In this document: positions 50,377 through 60,514 of the stretch, one piece after another | Layout of the letters: each line of letters opens with the position of its first letter | Numbering within the stretch: position 1 is the stretch's first letter | From: Bacteroidaceae bacterium | GTDB lineage: Bacteria > Bacteroidota > Bacteroidia > Bacteroidales > Bacteroidaceae | Length of the DNA stretch: 63,703 bases | Direction: 5' to 3' | Assembly: GCA_017428785.1 (NCBI GenBank) | Contig: JAFRQD010000042.1 | Span: forward strand, 1 to 63,703 | Made by a program: the position numbers and the translations under genes | The notes under the pieces: generated by a model | What the model saw: the letters and a program-made list of their open reading frames with translations, nothing else | What the model was told of the DNA's origin: nothing | Database searches by the model: none

Positions 50377-53046
50377 ATGAAAAAGAAACTATTCTCGCTC
50401 CTTGCCCTGGCATTCTGCATGGCAAGCAGCTGGGCGCTCGACCAAGTGAACGGCGTCTATCAAATCGGCTCGGCCCAAGACCTGGTTGACTTCGCCGCAT
50501 TGGTGAACGGCGGCACAACAGGAGCTAATGCTGTCTTGACAACCAACATCGACCTTGATGGCACGACATGGACGCCCATCGGCAACAGCACGAACAAGTA
50601 TGCAGGCACATTTGACGGCCAGGGCTACGCCATCACGAACTTCGACTACACGGCTACGTCTGACTACAACGGCTTGTTCGGCTACATCAGCAATGCAACC
50701 GTCAAGAACTTCAGCATCAGCGGCACACTAACGTCCGACGGCTTCACGAAGAACGGTGTCGTAGGTTGTGCCACAGGCACAGCAAAGGTTACAGGCATTC
50801 ACAGCTCGATGGCCATCAATGTATCGAACTTCAAGGCTCACACCGGCGGCATTGTCGGTGGCGACAATGGTGCCACGACCGACAAGATTGTCGTAGATGG
50901 CTGCGAATTCAGCGGCTCGCTGACGCATAGCGGCACAGGTGACTGTCAGGCAGGCATCATGGGCTACACCGGCTACAGCACCATCCGCAATTGCATCTTC
51001 AGCGGCACAATCAACGGCGGAAACTCCAAATACGGAGGCATCCTGGGCTACTGCAAGCAGCCTTCCTTTGGCGGCGTACAGAACTGCCTCTCTATCGGTA
51101 AGATTGTGGCCGACCCCAGTTGCACTACTGCTGCCGCTATCATCGCCAACTTCAACGGTGCTGCAACATCAAACGTGAAGAACAACTACTACTGCTTGGC
51201 AGAAGGTTCAACCACGACCATCGCCATCGGCAACAAGGCTTCCAGCTGCGAGGCTCCTCATGCTGTCACAGCCTCCCAGCTTGCCAGCGGCGAAGTCTGC
51301 TACCTGCTTAACGGCGACCAGAGCAACATCGCCTTTCATCAGACGCTTAGCACAGACGATGTGCCTACACTCGACGCAAGCCACGGCATAGTATATCTTG
51401 CTGGACGCACACATTGCGACGGAACAGCATATGAAGGCGTGACAGGATATTCCAACACTGCGAACATTCAGGATGATCACGACTTCGTTGATGGTTTCTG
51501 TTCTTATTGCGATGCACTTGATGCAAGCTTCACCATGACACCTAATACTGACGGCTACTACGAAATCAGCAGTGCGAACTTGTTGCGGCAGTTCGCTATA
51601 ACTGTGAACGGCGGCGAATACACCGCCAATGCCGTATTGACCGCTGATATTGACATGACCGACAAACCCTGGCCAAATTCCATAGGAGATTGGCAAAGCA
51701 GCCACATGTATAAGGGTAAGTTCGACGGACAGGGACACTCCATTACAAATCTGACCATCAACACCGTCCGCGACTATCATGGATTGTTTGGTGTAGTAGG
51801 CCAGGATGCCGAGATAAAGAACTTCTATATTGACGGAGCAATTACCGTCAATAATAACAGCATTGGCATCGTGAGCTATACACGCGATGACAATGTCCTC
51901 ATCAGTAACATACACAGCAATATGAACTTTAGTGGTGCATCCGGCAAAAGAGTTGGCGGAATTGTCGGCAACGCAAACCAAGCAAGCAATGTCGGCACAG
52001 CAACCATCGACCGCTGCGTCTATTCTGGTACGATGACGCTAACTGGCACAGGCAACAAGGGCGGCATCGTGGGATATATCCTAAATAATGGATATGTTAA
52101 GACCACTATCAGCAACTGCATTTTCGACGGAACAATCACCAATGACGGAGATGCCGAGACAGGTGGCATCGTAGGCTATGCAGGCGCCAATCTTACCAAG
52201 ACAGTCATTAAGAACTGCCTGTCTATTGGTACAGTAAATGCTACAGTAAGCGGGCAGGTCTTCGGAGTAGTCAAGAGTACGAAATGCTCCATTGTCAACA
52301 GCTATTATCAAGGCAGCGCTGTGAATGGAACAGCTCTTGATAATTCAAGTGTCACTCCTACGATAAACGAAGCAACGGAAGTGACAGACGCACAGCTTGC
52401 CAGCGGCTATGTAACAGCTAAGCTCGGCTATGCCTTCCACCAGAACCTTGGCAGCGACGATAGGCCTACCCTCGACAAGACTAAGGGCTATGTGACCGAG
52501 ATCAAGGATGCCGGCTGGAGCACTCAGTACATTACAGACTCCGATGTGACCATCCCCACTGGCATTGAGGTGTTCGCCGGCGTATTAAATGGCAGCTATA
52601 TCACGCTTGAGCCCATCACAGATAAGATTCAAGCGGAGGAGCCTGTCATCCTGAGTGGCGCCGCAGGTTTCTACAACTTCATGCCTACAACTGGTGCAAC
52701 CAAGGCCGATGAGAACGACCTCACGGGCTCCGATGGCACCGTTTCTGGCGGCGAAGGCATTTATGCACTTTCAAAACAAAACGATGTTGTCGGCTTCTAT
52801 CCTGTTGCAAGTAGCATTACCATCCCTGAAGGCAGAGCTTATCTGGACACTAACACGAACCCAGTCAAGGGCTTCTTCAGCTTCGAGGAAGACGATGCTA
52901 CAGCAATCAAGACAATCGACAACGAACAGTCAACAGACAATGTCATTTACAATGTTGCCGGCCAGCGTCTCCAGAAGATACAGAACGGAAGGTCGACAGC
53001 GGTCAAGGGCATCTACATCGTAAACGGTAAGAAAGTTCTCTTCTAA
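50377..53046 (+). CDS. GLUG-repeat secreted surface protein with T9SS-like tail
   Basis: 889 residues with signal peptide MKKKLFSLLALAFCMASSWA. Two similar halves (about 20-330 and 390-700) each start ...YQIGSAQDLVDFAALVNGG or YEISSANLLRQFAITVNGG, then GTFDGQGYAITNF / GKFDGQGHSITNL and GLUG-type rungs (GGIVGY, GGIVGNAN), i.e. a duplicated beta-helix. A C-terminal region leads to the tail IYNVAGQRLQKIQNG ... GIYIVNGKKVLF. Such proteins are probably adhesins or surface fibres. The tail is close to that of the broken BspA/GLUG gene at 21986. A small ...IWDEEW gene follows 74 bases later, as it does after that gene. Confidence 0.85.
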   Translation: MKKKLFSLLALAFCMASSWALDQVNGVYQIGSAQDLVDFAALVNGGTTGANAVLTTNIDLDGTTWTPIGNSTNKYAGTFDGQGYAITNFDYTATSDYNGLFGYISNATVKNFSISGTLTSDGFTKNGVVGCATGTAKVTGIHSSMAINVSNFKAHTGGIVGGDNGATTDKIVVDGCEFSGSLTHSGTGDCQAGIMGYTGYSTIRNCIFSGTINGGNSKYGGILGYCKQPSFGGVQNCLSIGKIVADPSCTTAAAIIANFNGAATSNVKNNYYCLAEGSTTTIAIGNKASSCEAPHAVTASQLASGEVCYLLNGDQSNIAFHQTLSTDDVPTLDASHGIVYLAGRTHCDGTAYEGVTGYSNTANIQDDHDFVDGFCSYCDALDASFTMTPNTDGYYEISSANLLRQFAITVNGGEYTANAVLTADIDMTDKPWPNSIGDWQSSHMYKGKFDGQGHSITNLTINTVRDYHGLFGVVGQDAEIKNFYIDGAITVNNNSIGIVSYTRDDNVLISNIHSNMNFSGASGKRVGGIVGNANQASNVGTATIDRCVYSGTMTLTGTGNKGGIVGYILNNGYVKTTISNCIFDGTITNDGDAETGGIVGYAGANLTKTVIKNCLSIGTVNATVSGQVFGVVKSTKCSIVNSYYQGSAVNGTALDNSSVTPTINEATEVTDAQLASGYVTAKLGYAFHQNLGSDDRPTLDKTKGYVTEIKDAGWSTQYITDSDVTIPTGIEVFAGVLNGSYITLEPITDKIQAEEPVILSGAAGFYNFMPTTGATKADENDLTGSDGTVSGGEGIYALSKQNDVVGFYPVASSITIPEGRAYLDTNTNPVKGFFSFEEDDATAIKTIDNEQSTDNVIYNVAGQRLQKIQNGRSTAVKGIYIVNGKKVLF

Positions 53047-53120
53047 TTCATGGATGCTTTAGCACCATGGCGCATAGTCAAGTGCGGAACTTATTTCTTA
53101 ATTATTAATTTGAAGAAGCA

Positions 53121-53294
53121 ATGAAAAAGACATATATTCACCCCGCATCGCTGACCGTACAGCTCGGCACAGTGCAAATGATGGCTCAGTCTCTGAGAGT
53201 TAACAGCAATCCCAGCGATCCGGTCATCGAGAACCCCAACGACATCCTGACCAAAGGAACGAACGACATCAACATCTGGGACGAGGAGTGGTAA
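53121..53294 (+). CDS. Small protein with C-terminal NIWDEEW motif
   Basis: 57 residues: it begins MKKTYIHPASLTVQLGTVQM, then MAQSLRVNSNPSD, and ends DILTKGTNDINIWDEEW. It is the counterpart of 21807-21989: same MKKxYxxP start, VQL, a QS pair, a polar variable middle, TK, then IWDEEW. There is no signal peptide. It follows the GLUG protein after 74 bases and ends just before a palindromic CCCCTCCCC repeat (53296-53328) and a strong terminator hairpin. Function unknown. Confidence 0.75.
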   Translation: MKKTYIHPASLTVQLGTVQMMAQSLRVNSNPSDPVIENPNDILTKGTNDINIWDEEW

Positions 53295-53341
53295 CAGCCC
53301 CCTCCCCTACTCCTCCCCGAGGAGAAGGGCAACAGATATCA

Positions 53342-53372
53342 GCATGGAGGCAGGCGTCGCTTGCCTCCATGC
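53342..53372 (+). terminator. Terminator hairpin after the GLUG / small-protein unit
   Basis: GCATGGAGGCA (53342-53352) pairs with TGCCTCCATGC (53362-53372), an 11-bp perfect stem, followed by TTTATG. Confidence 0.75.
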
Positions 53373-53390
53373 TTTATGCGAACTAGGCAA

Positions 53391-53428
53391 CAAAAAAGCC
53401 GCTCCATCCTTCACGGACGAAGCGGCTT
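53391..53428 (-). terminator. Terminator after rplQ, end of the ribosomal operon
   Basis: On the minus strand AAGCCGCT...AGCGGCTT forms a stem followed by TTTTTTG. It lies 19 bases after the rplQ stop. Confidence 0.85.
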
Positions 53429-53446
53429 CATTATTGCAATCTAGAA

Positions 53447-53959
53447 TTATTCGGCTTGAGCTTCTTCTGCTGCAGGAGCTGCAGTCTCTGCAACTTCCTC
53501 AGCGGGTGCCTCGGCTACGGGAGCCTCTGCTGCAGGAGCAGCGGCCTTCTTGGAAGAACGGCGTGTGCGCTTTGCCTTCTTGGCAGTCTTTGCCATGTTC
53601 TCATCGAAGTCAACAAGCTCGATGAAGCACATGGGAGCTGCATCGCTTGCACGGAAACCTGTCTTGATGATGCGGGTGTAACCACCGGGACGGTCGGCAA
53701 CAGCCTTCGAGATGGTGGTGAACAGTTCCGTGATGGCTTTCTTGTCCTGCAAGTAGCTGAACACGACGCGGCGTGAGTTGGTAGTGTCCTCCTTCGACTT
53801 GGTGATGAGAGGCTCTACATACTTCTTCAAGGCCTTTGCCTTGGCGAGGGTCGTAGTGATTCTTTTGTGCATGATCAGGGACACTGCCATGTTGCTCAAC
53901 ATAGCTGCTCTGTGGGATGCAGTACGACCCAGATGGTTGAATTTCTTATTATGTCTCAT
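53447..53959 (-). CDS. rplQ: 50S ribosomal protein L17
   Basis: 170 residues. The L17 core is [24 protein letters not shown] ... [23 protein letters not shown] ... [26 protein letters not shown]. An Ala/Glu-rich tail (about 138-170), common in Bacteroidetes, follows. Last gene of the operon. Confidence 0.97.
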   Translation of the reverse strand: MRHNKKFNHLGRTASHRAAMLSNMAVSLIMHKRITTTLAKAKALKKYVEPLITKSKEDTTNSRRVVFSYLQDKKAITELFTTISKAVADRPGGYTRIIKTGFRASDAAPMCFIELVDFDENMAKTAKKAKRTRRSSKKAAAPAAEAPVAEAPAEEVAETAAPAAEEAQAE

Positions 53960-53965
53960 GACTTT

Positions 53966-54958
53966 TTATTCTTTATCTAATTTATATTTAGAAATGTCGG
54001 TTCCAAACGACAGATTCAGACTCTCGAGCAAATCATCAAGCTCCGTGAGCGATTTCTTGCCGAAGTTCCTGAACTTGAGCAGGTCGGTCTTGTTGTACTG
54101 CACCAAGTCGCCCAAGGTGTCCACATCGGCAGCCTTGAGACAATTCAGAGCGCGTACTGACAAGTCCATATCCACCAGCTTGGTCTTCAGGAGTTGGCGC
54201 ATGTGGAGCACTTCCTCGTCGAACTCCTCGTTCACATCCATCTCGCTGTTCTCCAGCGTAATCTTCTCGTCGGAGAAGAGCATGAAGTGATGAATGAGGA
54301 TGCGGGCAGCTTCCTTGAGCGCGTCCTTCGGGTGAATGGAACCATCAGTGGTAATCTCAAGCACGAGCTTCTCGTAGTCAGTCTTCTGCTCTACGCGGAA
54401 GTTCTCTACGGCGTACTTGACATTCCTGATTGGGGTGTAAATTGAATCGATTGGGATAACATTCACATCAGTACAGAAGATGCGATTCTCGTCGGCAGGG
54501 ACATAGCCTCTACCCTTGTTGATGTTGATTTCTATGCGAAGGGATGCCTTAGGATCCAAATGGCAAATCACCAGCTCGGGGTTCAGCACTTCGAAGCCAA
54601 CCAGGTATTTGTTAAAGTCACCAGCCTTGAACTCTGTGACGTTCTCAACTGTAACAGCAACTTTCTCTGTTTCGAAATCCTCTACTTGTTGTTTGAATCT
54701 TATCTGCTTCAGGTTCAATATAATGTTGGTGACATCTTCCTTGACTCCAGGCACTGTAGCAAACTCGTGCTCTACACCTGAGATAGACACTGTGTTGATA
54801 GCGAAGCCATCAAGCGAGGAGAGAAGGATGCGGCGCAAAGCATTACCAATGGTAGTACCGAAACCACCTTCCAAGGGGCGGAACTCGAACTTTCCGTACT
54901 TATCGTCCGCCTCCAACATTATAACCTTATCGGGTTTTTGAAATGCTAATATCGCCAT
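53966..54958 (-). CDS. rpoA: RNA polymerase alpha subunit
   Basis: 330 residues. The N-terminal assembly domain includes [22 protein letters not shown] and [23 protein letters not shown]. The C-terminal DNA/activator-binding domain includes [14 protein letters not shown]-like and [20 protein letters not shown] sequence. A 6-base gap separates it from rplQ. Confidence 0.97.
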   Translation of the reverse strand: MAILAFQKPDKVIMLEADDKYGKFEFRPLEGGFGTTIGNALRRILLSSLDGFAINTVSISGVEHEFATVPGVKEDVTNIILNLKQIRFKQQVEDFETEKVAVTVENVTEFKAGDFNKYLVGFEVLNPELVICHLDPKASLRIEININKGRGYVPADENRIFCTDVNVIPIDSIYTPIRNVKYAVENFRVEQKTDYEKLVLEITTDGSIHPKDALKEAARILIHHFMLFSDEKITLENSEMDVNEEFDEEVLHMRQLLKTKLVDMDLSVRALNCLKAADVDTLGDLVQYNKTDLLKFRNFGKKSLTELDDLLESLNLSFGTDISKYKLDKE

Positions 54959-54967
54959 TCTTATATT

Positions 54968-55573
54968 TTATTTAGAGTACAACTCAACGATCAATTGTTC
55001 CTTAATGGTCTCGGGGATGTCAGCACGGTCGGGCTTGTGGAGATACTTGCCTGCCTTCTGGCTCTCATCCCACTCAATCCAAGGATACTTGGAGTGGTTG
55101 AAACCTGCCAAAGCATTCTGTACAACCTCAAGGCTCTTGCTGCGCTCACGAACACCGACTATCTGACCGGGCTTGACGCTATAAGAAGGGATACCAACCA
55201 CCTGACCGTCAACTACAATATGCTTGTGGTTGACAAGCTGACGAGCAGCACGGCGGGTGGGAGCGATGCCCAGACGATAAACGATGTTGTCGAGACGGCT
55301 CTCCAGATTCTGGAGGAGAATCTCACCGGTGATGCCACTGGTGCGAGCTGCTTTCTCGAACATATTGCGGAACTGCTTCTCCAGCACACCATAAGTGTAC
55401 TTAGCCTTCTGCTTCTCAGCAAGCATGATGCCGTATTCAGAGGTCTTGCGACGACGATTGTTACCATGCTGGCCAGGAGGGAAGTTGCGCTTAGCCTGTA
55501 CTTTGGGATTACCCAGGATAGCTTCGCCGAAACGACGGTCGATCCTTGACTTAGGTCCTGTATATCTTGCCAT
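54968..55573 (-). CDS. rpsD: 30S ribosomal protein S4
   Basis: 201 residues: [19 protein letters not shown] start, the S4 RNA-binding domain [33 protein letters not shown], and end [10 protein letters not shown]. It is the primary assembly protein of the 30S body. A 73-base gap with CCTAGGGG-type repeats separates it from rpsK. Confidence 0.97.
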   Translation of the reverse strand: MARYTGPKSRIDRRFGEAILGNPKVQAKRNFPPGQHGNNRRRKTSEYGIMLAEKQKAKYTYGVLEKQFRNMFEKAARTSGITGEILLQNLESRLDNIVYRLGIAPTRRAARQLVNHKHIVVDGQVVGIPSYSVKPGQIVGVRERSKSLEVVQNALAGFNHSKYPWIEWDESQKAGKYLHKPDRADIPETIKEQLIVELYSK

Positions 55574-55646
55574 AATTACAATGTATTTATTCTTTTATCC
55601 TAGGGGTTCCTAGGGGGTTCCTAGGTTTCCTAGAAGATCCTTTTTA

Positions 55647-56036
55647 TTAAACTCTTCTTCTCTTGGGAGGACGGCATCCATTGTGAGGAAGCGGAGTGAC
55701 ATCAACAATCTCAACCACTTCAATCCCTGCACCGTGAATGGTGCGGATAGCTGACTCACGGCCATTGCCTGGACCCTTTACATATGCCTTTACCTTGCGC
55801 AGACCCAAGTCGTATGCAGTCTTTGCACAATCCTGGGCAGCCATCTGGGCAGCATAAGGAGTGTTCTTCTTTGAACCGCGGAAACCCATCTTTCCAGCAG
55901 AAGACCAAGAAATCACCTGACCTTCGCTGTTGGCCAAAGAGACAATGATATTATTGAACGAGCTGTGTACGTGGAGCTGACCCATTGCGTCAACCTTCAC
56001 TACTCTCTTCTTTGTAGCAACTGCTTTCTTTGCCAT
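55647..56036 (-). CDS. rpsK: 30S ribosomal protein S11
   Basis: 129 residues with [41 protein letters not shown], and the usual basic end [16 protein letters not shown]. It binds 16S rRNA in the platform. Confidence 0.97.
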   Translation of the reverse strand: MAKKAVATKKRVVKVDAMGQLHVHSSFNNIIVSLANSEGQVISWSSAGKMGFRGSKKNTPYAAQMAAQDCAKTAYDLGLRKVKAYVKGPGNGRESAIRTIHGAGIEVVEIVDVTPLPHNGCRPPKRRRV

Positions 56037-56044
56037 ATCAATTA

Positions 56045-56425
56045 TTATTTAGTAGCCTTTTTCTTGTTTGCAACAGTCTTCTTCTTACCCTTACGTGTAC
56101 GAGCATTGTTCTTTGTGCTCTGGCCACGAACGGGAAGGCCATTACGATGACGAACTCCACGATAGCAACCAATGTCCATCAGACGCTTGATGTTCATCGT
56201 AATCTCAGAGCGCAGGTCACCCTCAACCTTATACTCGGCACCGATAATCTCACGAATCTTACCTGCCTCGTCATCAGTCCAGTCTGTGACCTTCTTGTCC
56301 TTATCCACGCCAGCCTTTTCCAGGATCTTGGCGGAGCTACTGCGACCTATACCGAATATATAGGTCAAAGCGATTTCACCTCGTTTGTTCTGAGGCAAAT
56401 CTACACCAACAATTCTAATTGCCAT
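56045..56425 (-). CDS. rpsM: 30S ribosomal protein S13
   Basis: 126 residues: [20 protein letters not shown] start, [20 protein letters not shown], and the basic tail [20 protein letters not shown] with [17 protein letters not shown]. It contacts the P-site tRNA and the 50S bridge. Confidence 0.97.
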   Translation of the reverse strand: MAIRIVGVDLPQNKRGEIALTYIFGIGRSSSAKILEKAGVDKDKKVTDWTDDEAGKIREIIGAEYKVEGDLRSEITMNIKRLMDIGCYRGVRHRNGLPVRGQSTKNNARTRKGKKKTVANKKKATK

Positions 56426-56455
56426 ATACTATACTTTTCTTGTTTGCAATAATGA

Positions 56456-56572
56456 CTAACCCTGACGCATCTTAAACTTAGGGTTTTTCTTGTTAATAAC
56501 ATACAAACGACCCTTGCGACGAACTATCTTGCAATCTGGGGTACGTTTCTTTAAAGAAGCTCTTGTTTTCAT
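56456..56572 (-). CDS. rpmJ: 50S ribosomal protein L36
   Basis: 38 residues: [20 protein letters not shown] followed by [18 protein letters not shown]. Of the four zinc ligands of the classic form, only the first Cys (Cys14) remains, so this is a zinc-free variant, as in many Bacteroidetes. It lies between infA and rpsM, as expected. Confidence 0.95.
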   Translation of the reverse strand: MKTRASLKKRTPDCKIVRRKGRLYVINKKNPKFKMRQG

Positions 56573-56582
56573 ATTCTTGTTT

Positions 56583-56801
56583 TTATTTGTATCTGAATAC
56601 AATACGTCCTTTTGTCAGGTCATAAGGACTCATCTCCACCTTGACCTTGTCACCAGGAAGTATTTTGATGTAATGCATCCTCATCTTGCCAGAGATGTTG
56701 CAGATTATCTTCTGACCTATCTCAAGTTCAACTCGGAACATCGCGTTTGAAAGCGATTCCACAATTACACCGTCTTGTTCTATAACAGCCTGTTTTGCCA
56801 T
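56583..56801 (-). CDS. infA: Translation initiation factor IF-1
   Basis: 72 residues, S1-like OB fold: [20 protein letters not shown] start, [40 protein letters not shown], ending RIVFRYK. Confidence 0.97.
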   Translation of the reverse strand: MAKQAVIEQDGVIVESLSNAMFRVELEIGQKIICNISGKMRMHYIKILPGDKVKVEMSPYDLTKGRIVFRYK

Positions 56802-56808
56802 ATTTTGT

Positions 56809-57594
56809 TTAATTTGCCTTTTCTATATCTTCGAAGGAAGACAGAATCTCTATTTTCCCTTTATGCACCGCAATGGTGTGTTCGAAGTGGGCTGATGGTT
56901 TCCCGTCGCGCGTCTTGATGGTCCAGTTGTCCTCCGTCATATAGATCTTCGGACTTCCCATCGTGATCATAGGTTCGATTGCGATGCAAAGGCCGCTCTT
57001 TATCATCGGGCCATTTCCCTTCCGCCCATAGTTGGGAACCTGAGGGTCTTCATGCATCTTGCGCCCTATGCCATGACCGACGAATTCGCGAACGACTCCG
57101 TAGCCATGCGACTCGCAAAGTGTCTGCACTGCTGATCCGATGTCACCGATGCGCTTGCCTTGCTGGGCACTCGCAATTCCTTCGTAGAGGGCTTTCTTTG
57201 TGACATCGAGCAACTGAGCGACTTCCTCTGTCACCTCGCCAACACGAAACGTGTAGCAAGAATCGCCATTGAAGTCATTCAGGAGTGCTCCGCAGTCCAC
57301 CGACACGATATCTCCGTTCGCTAACGGCGTGTCGTTGGGGACACCATGCACCACCACATCATTGACTGAGGTGCAAATCGACGCAGGAAACGGTGTGCCC
57401 CCACAAGGGTTGGGGAAATCCTTGAAGGTTGGCACCGCGCCATTGTCGCGTATAAACTCTTCCGCTACCCTATCCAACTCCTTTGTCGTGACGCCTGGCT
57501 TGATATGTTTCCCCACTTCGGCAAGGGTCTTGGCAACAAGCTGGTTGGCAGCTCGCATTAATTCTATCTCGTCTTCTGTCTTAAGAAATATCAT
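56809..57594 (-). CDS. map: Methionine aminopeptidase, type I
   Basis: 261 residues. Metal ligands occur in the usual order: Asp in [15 protein letters not shown], His in [12 protein letters not shown], and Glu in AIEPMITMG and [10 protein letters not shown]. It removes initiator Met. Its place between secY and infA is standard for this phylum. Confidence 0.96.
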   Translation of the reverse strand: MIFLKTEDEIELMRAANQLVAKTLAEVGKHIKPGVTTKELDRVAEEFIRDNGAVPTFKDFPNPCGGTPFPASICTSVNDVVVHGVPNDTPLANGDIVSVDCGALLNDFNGDSCYTFRVGEVTEEVAQLLDVTKKALYEGIASAQQGKRIGDIGSAVQTLCESHGYGVVREFVGHGIGRKMHEDPQVPNYGRKGNGPMIKSGLCIAIEPMITMGSPKIYMTEDNWTIKTRDGKPSAHFEHTIAVHKGKIEILSSFEDIEKAN

Positions 57595-57611
57595 CCGCTG
57601 GTGACTATTCC

Positions 57612-58964
57612 TTAATAACGTGAAGATATGCCTGAGCGGCCATGTATGCGGCCGGAGCTCAGCAAGCCGTCATAGTGCCTCATGAGCAGATGGCTCTCAA
57701 TCTGCTGGAGCGTGTCGAGAACCACGCCGACGAGGATGAGCAGAGATGTGCCGCCGAAGAACTGAGCGAACTCAGGCTTCACATTGAGCAACCCTGCGAA
57801 GGCAGGCATACATGCAATCACAGCCAGGAACAGAGAACCGGGCAGCGTGATGCGGTCCATTATCTTGTCGATGAAGTCAGCAGTTTCCTTACCTGGACGG
57901 ATGCCGGGGATGAAACCGTTGTTGCGCTTCATATCCTCTGCCATCTGAACGGGGTTCAGGGTAATGGCAGTATAGAAATATGTGAAGGCGATAATCAACA
58001 AGGCAAAGACAATGTTGTAGGCCCAACTTGTGTGGTCGGAGAGTGCCATGAGGACAGGCGATGCGGCCTGACCGCCGTTGGCAACGAGACCAAGCAGAGT
58101 GATGGGGATGAACATGATGGCCTGTGCGAAGATGATAGGCATCACGTTGGCAGCAAACACCTTGAGGGGAATGTACTGACGAACGCCACCGACCTGCTGT
58201 CCTGCAACCATTCTCTTAGCATACTGTACGGGCACCTTGCGAACGCCCTGTACGAGCATGATGGCTGCGAGGATAACAGCGAAGAGGAGCACAAGCTCAA
58301 TAATAAACATCACCAGACCACCGCCTGACAAGTTGTTCAGACGAGATACCACTTCCTGTCCAAAGGCCTGGGGCAGACGGGCGATAATACCCAGCATAAT
58401 GATGAGTGACACACCGTTACCGATACCCTTGTCTGTGATGCGCTCACCTATCCACAGGATGAACATGCTACCTGCAGCAAGGATGACCGTGCTGGCAATG
58501 AAGAACAATGTCTGATCTATGTTAGGATTTATCGCACCCTGAGCCTGCATCTTCAGGTTGACCAGATATGACGGAGCCTGGACAAGCAGGATGGCCATGG
58601 TCAGCCAACGCGTGTACTGGTTCATCTTACGACGTCCGCTTTCGCCTTCGCGCTGCATCTTCTGGAAGTAAGGTACAACGAAAGCAAAGAGCTGGATGAC
58701 AATGGATGCCGAGATGTAAGGCATGATTCCCAATGCAAAGATGGATGCGTTGGAGAATGCGCCACCTGAGAACATGTTCAACAGAGACATAAGACCCGTG
58801 TTGGTCTGTTCTCTCAGAGCAGTCAAAGCCTCGGGGTTGATGCCGGGGAGGACGATGAATGATCCGAATCGGTACATTGCTGCAAATGCCAGCGTGATGA
58901 GGATTCTGGTGCGCAGATCCTCGATGTGCCAGATGTTCTTTAATGTTTCAATAAACTTCTTCAT
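57612..58964 (-). CDS. secY: Protein translocase subunit SecY
   Basis: 450 residues with ten membrane helices. Typical stretches: FGSFIVLPGINPEAL, SIFALGIMPYISASIVIQL, RRKMNQYTRWLT, DKGIGNGVSLIIMLGI, NPVQMAEDMKRNNGFIPGIRPG. It is the channel of the Sec translocon. It is 17 bases upstream of map and 5 downstream of rplO. Confidence 0.97.
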   Translation of the reverse strand: MKKFIETLKNIWHIEDLRTRILITLAFAAMYRFGSFIVLPGINPEALTALREQTNTGLMSLLNMFSGGAFSNASIFALGIMPYISASIVIQLFAFVVPYFQKMQREGESGRRKMNQYTRWLTMAILLVQAPSYLVNLKMQAQGAINPNIDQTLFFIASTVILAAGSMFILWIGERITDKGIGNGVSLIIMLGIIARLPQAFGQEVVSRLNNLSGGGLVMFIIELVLLFAVILAAIMLVQGVRKVPVQYAKRMVAGQQVGGVRQYIPLKVFAANVMPIIFAQAIMFIPITLLGLVANGGQAASPVLMALSDHTSWAYNIVFALLIIAFTYFYTAITLNPVQMAEDMKRNNGFIPGIRPGKETADFIDKIMDRITLPGSLFLAVIACMPAFAGLLNVKPEFAQFFGGTSLLILVGVVLDTLQQIESHLLMRHYDGLLSSGRIHGRSGISSRY

Positions 58965-58969
58965 CAGAA

Positions 58970-59416
58970 TTAAAGTTTAGTTGCAGTACCACCTACATTC
59001 TGGATTGCCTCTTCTGCTGTCTTAGAGAAGGCATTGGCTTCAACCTCAACCTTAGCGGTCAGAGTGCCGTTACCAAGAACCTTAACAAGTCCCTTCGGAG
59101 AAACCAATCCTGCAACAACCATGTCATCAATAGTAATCTTCTCCAGATTCTTCTTCTCGGCGAGTTTCTGAATAGAAGAGAGATTCACCACCTGATATTC
59201 TACACGGTTGATATTCTTGAAGCCGAACTTAGGCAGGCGACGCTGCAGAGGCATCTGGCCGCCCTCGAAACCGATCTTTCTCTTGTAACCGGAACGTGCC
59301 TTAGCACCCTTATGGCCACGGGTAGAGGTACCACCCAAGCCAGAACCGGGACCACGACCAAGCCTTCTACGACTGTGAGTTGATCCGGCAGCAGGTTTCA
59401 AATTATTCAATTTCAT
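58970..59416 (-). CDS. rplO: 50S ribosomal protein L15
   Basis: 148 residues: MKLNNLKPAAGSTHSRRRLG, then the Gly-rich GRGPGSGLGGTSTRGHKGAK and FEGGQMPLQRRLPKFGF, typical of L15. Confidence 0.97.
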   Translation of the reverse strand: MKLNNLKPAAGSTHSRRRLGRGPGSGLGGTSTRGHKGAKARSGYKRKIGFEGGQMPLQRRLPKFGFKNINRVEYQVVNLSSIQKLAEKKNLEKITIDDMVVAGLVSPKGLVKVLGNGTLTAKVEVEANAFSKTAEEAIQNVGGTATKL

Positions 59417-59448
59417 AATATAATCGAAGTTAATTGTTCATAATATTA

Positions 59449-59625
59449 TCAGTCAATCACCTTTACCAGATGATGAACTGTTTTAATCAAGCCACGGTTA
59501 GAGGCATTGTCTTCAATCTCGACAACCTGATTCATCTTTCTCAGGCCCAGTGTGTCCAAAGTGGCCTTCTGGGTGCGGGGAGCGTGAATGCGGCTTCTTA
59601 CTTGCTGTACTTTGATAGTTGCCAT
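59449..59625 (-). CDS. rpmD: 50S ribosomal protein L30
   Basis: 58 residues: MATIKVQQVRSRIHAPRTQK, then TLDTLGLRKMNQVVEIEDNA, ending TVHHLVKVID. Short as usual for L30; it sits in the expected place between S5 and L15. Confidence 0.95.
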   Translation of the reverse strand: MATIKVQQVRSRIHAPRTQKATLDTLGLRKMNQVVEIEDNASNRGLIKTVHHLVKVID

Positions 59626-59637
59626 AACTTTACCTCC

Positions 59638-60147
59638 TTATCCTCTAAATACTTTTTCTACACTGATACCACGGTTGGCGGCAACGGTCTTGGGGTCGCG
59701 CATCTGTGAGAGGGCTGCGATGGTTGCCTTCACCAGGTTGTGGGGGTTGGAAGAACCCTTTGACTTGGCCAGGCAGTCGGTGATGCCCACGCTGTCGAGG
59801 ACGGCACGCATAGCACCGCCGGCCACAACGCCAGTACCGTGAGAAGCAGGCATGATGAGCACATTGGCGCCGCCGAACTTTGCAGCTGCCTCGTGAGGCA
59901 CTGTGCCGTTATAGACGGGGACCTGTACCAGATTCTTCTTGGCTGACTCTACGCCCTTGGCAATGGCTGCGGTGACTTCACCGGCCTTGCCGAGGCCCCA
60001 ACCAATGATACCATTCTCGTTACCAACAACTACAATAGCGGCGAAGGTGAATGTGCGGCCACCCTTTGTAACCTTGGTTACGCGGTTGATTGCCACGAGC
60101 CTGTCCTTCAGCTCCATTTCGCTGTTTATCTTAACTTTATTTGCCAT
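59638..60147 (-). CDS. rpsE: 30S ribosomal protein S5
   Basis: 169 residues: [40 protein letters not shown], and [20 protein letters not shown], the double-stranded-RNA-binding and second S5 domains. Confidence 0.97.
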   Translation of the reverse strand: MANKVKINSEMELKDRLVAINRVTKVTKGGRTFTFAAIVVVGNENGIIGWGLGKAGEVTAAIAKGVESAKKNLVQVPVYNGTVPHEAAAKFGGANVLIMPASHGTGVVAGGAMRAVLDSVGITDCLAKSKGSSNPHNLVKATIAALSQMRDPKTVAANRGISVEKVFRG

Positions 60148-60153
60148 AATTCA

Positions 60154-60495
60154 TTAGAATTTAAGTCCACCGTTACGTGCTGCATCAGCAACTTCCTTCA
60201 CTCTGCCATGATAGAGGTAACCATTGCGGTCGAATACGACTGTGGTGATGCCTGCCTCGAGAGCTTTCTTGGCAGCCAGCTCACCGACCTTCGCAGCCTG
60301 TTCCTTCTTGGGGCATGCTTCCATGCCGAGGGAAGAAGCGCTGACCAGAGTGGTTCCGTTCATATCATTAATTATCTGTACATATATCTGCTTGTTGCTT
60401 CTGAAGACAGACATACGGGGACGCTCTGCAGTACCAGAAATCTTATTGCGAACTCTGTACTTAATCTTGATTCGTCTTTCTACTTTAGTTGTCAT
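60154..60495 (-). CDS. rplR: 50S ribosomal protein L18
   Basis: 113 residues: [40 protein letters not shown], ending [15 protein letters not shown]. It binds 5S rRNA. Confidence 0.97.
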   Translation of the reverse strand: MTTKVERRIKIKYRVRNKISGTAERPRMSVFRSNKQIYVQIINDMNGTTLVSASSLGMEACPKKEQAAKVGELAAKKALEAGITTVVFDRNGYLYHGRVKEVADAARNGGLKF

Positions 60496-60514
60496 AATCT
60501 TACAGTTTTAGATG

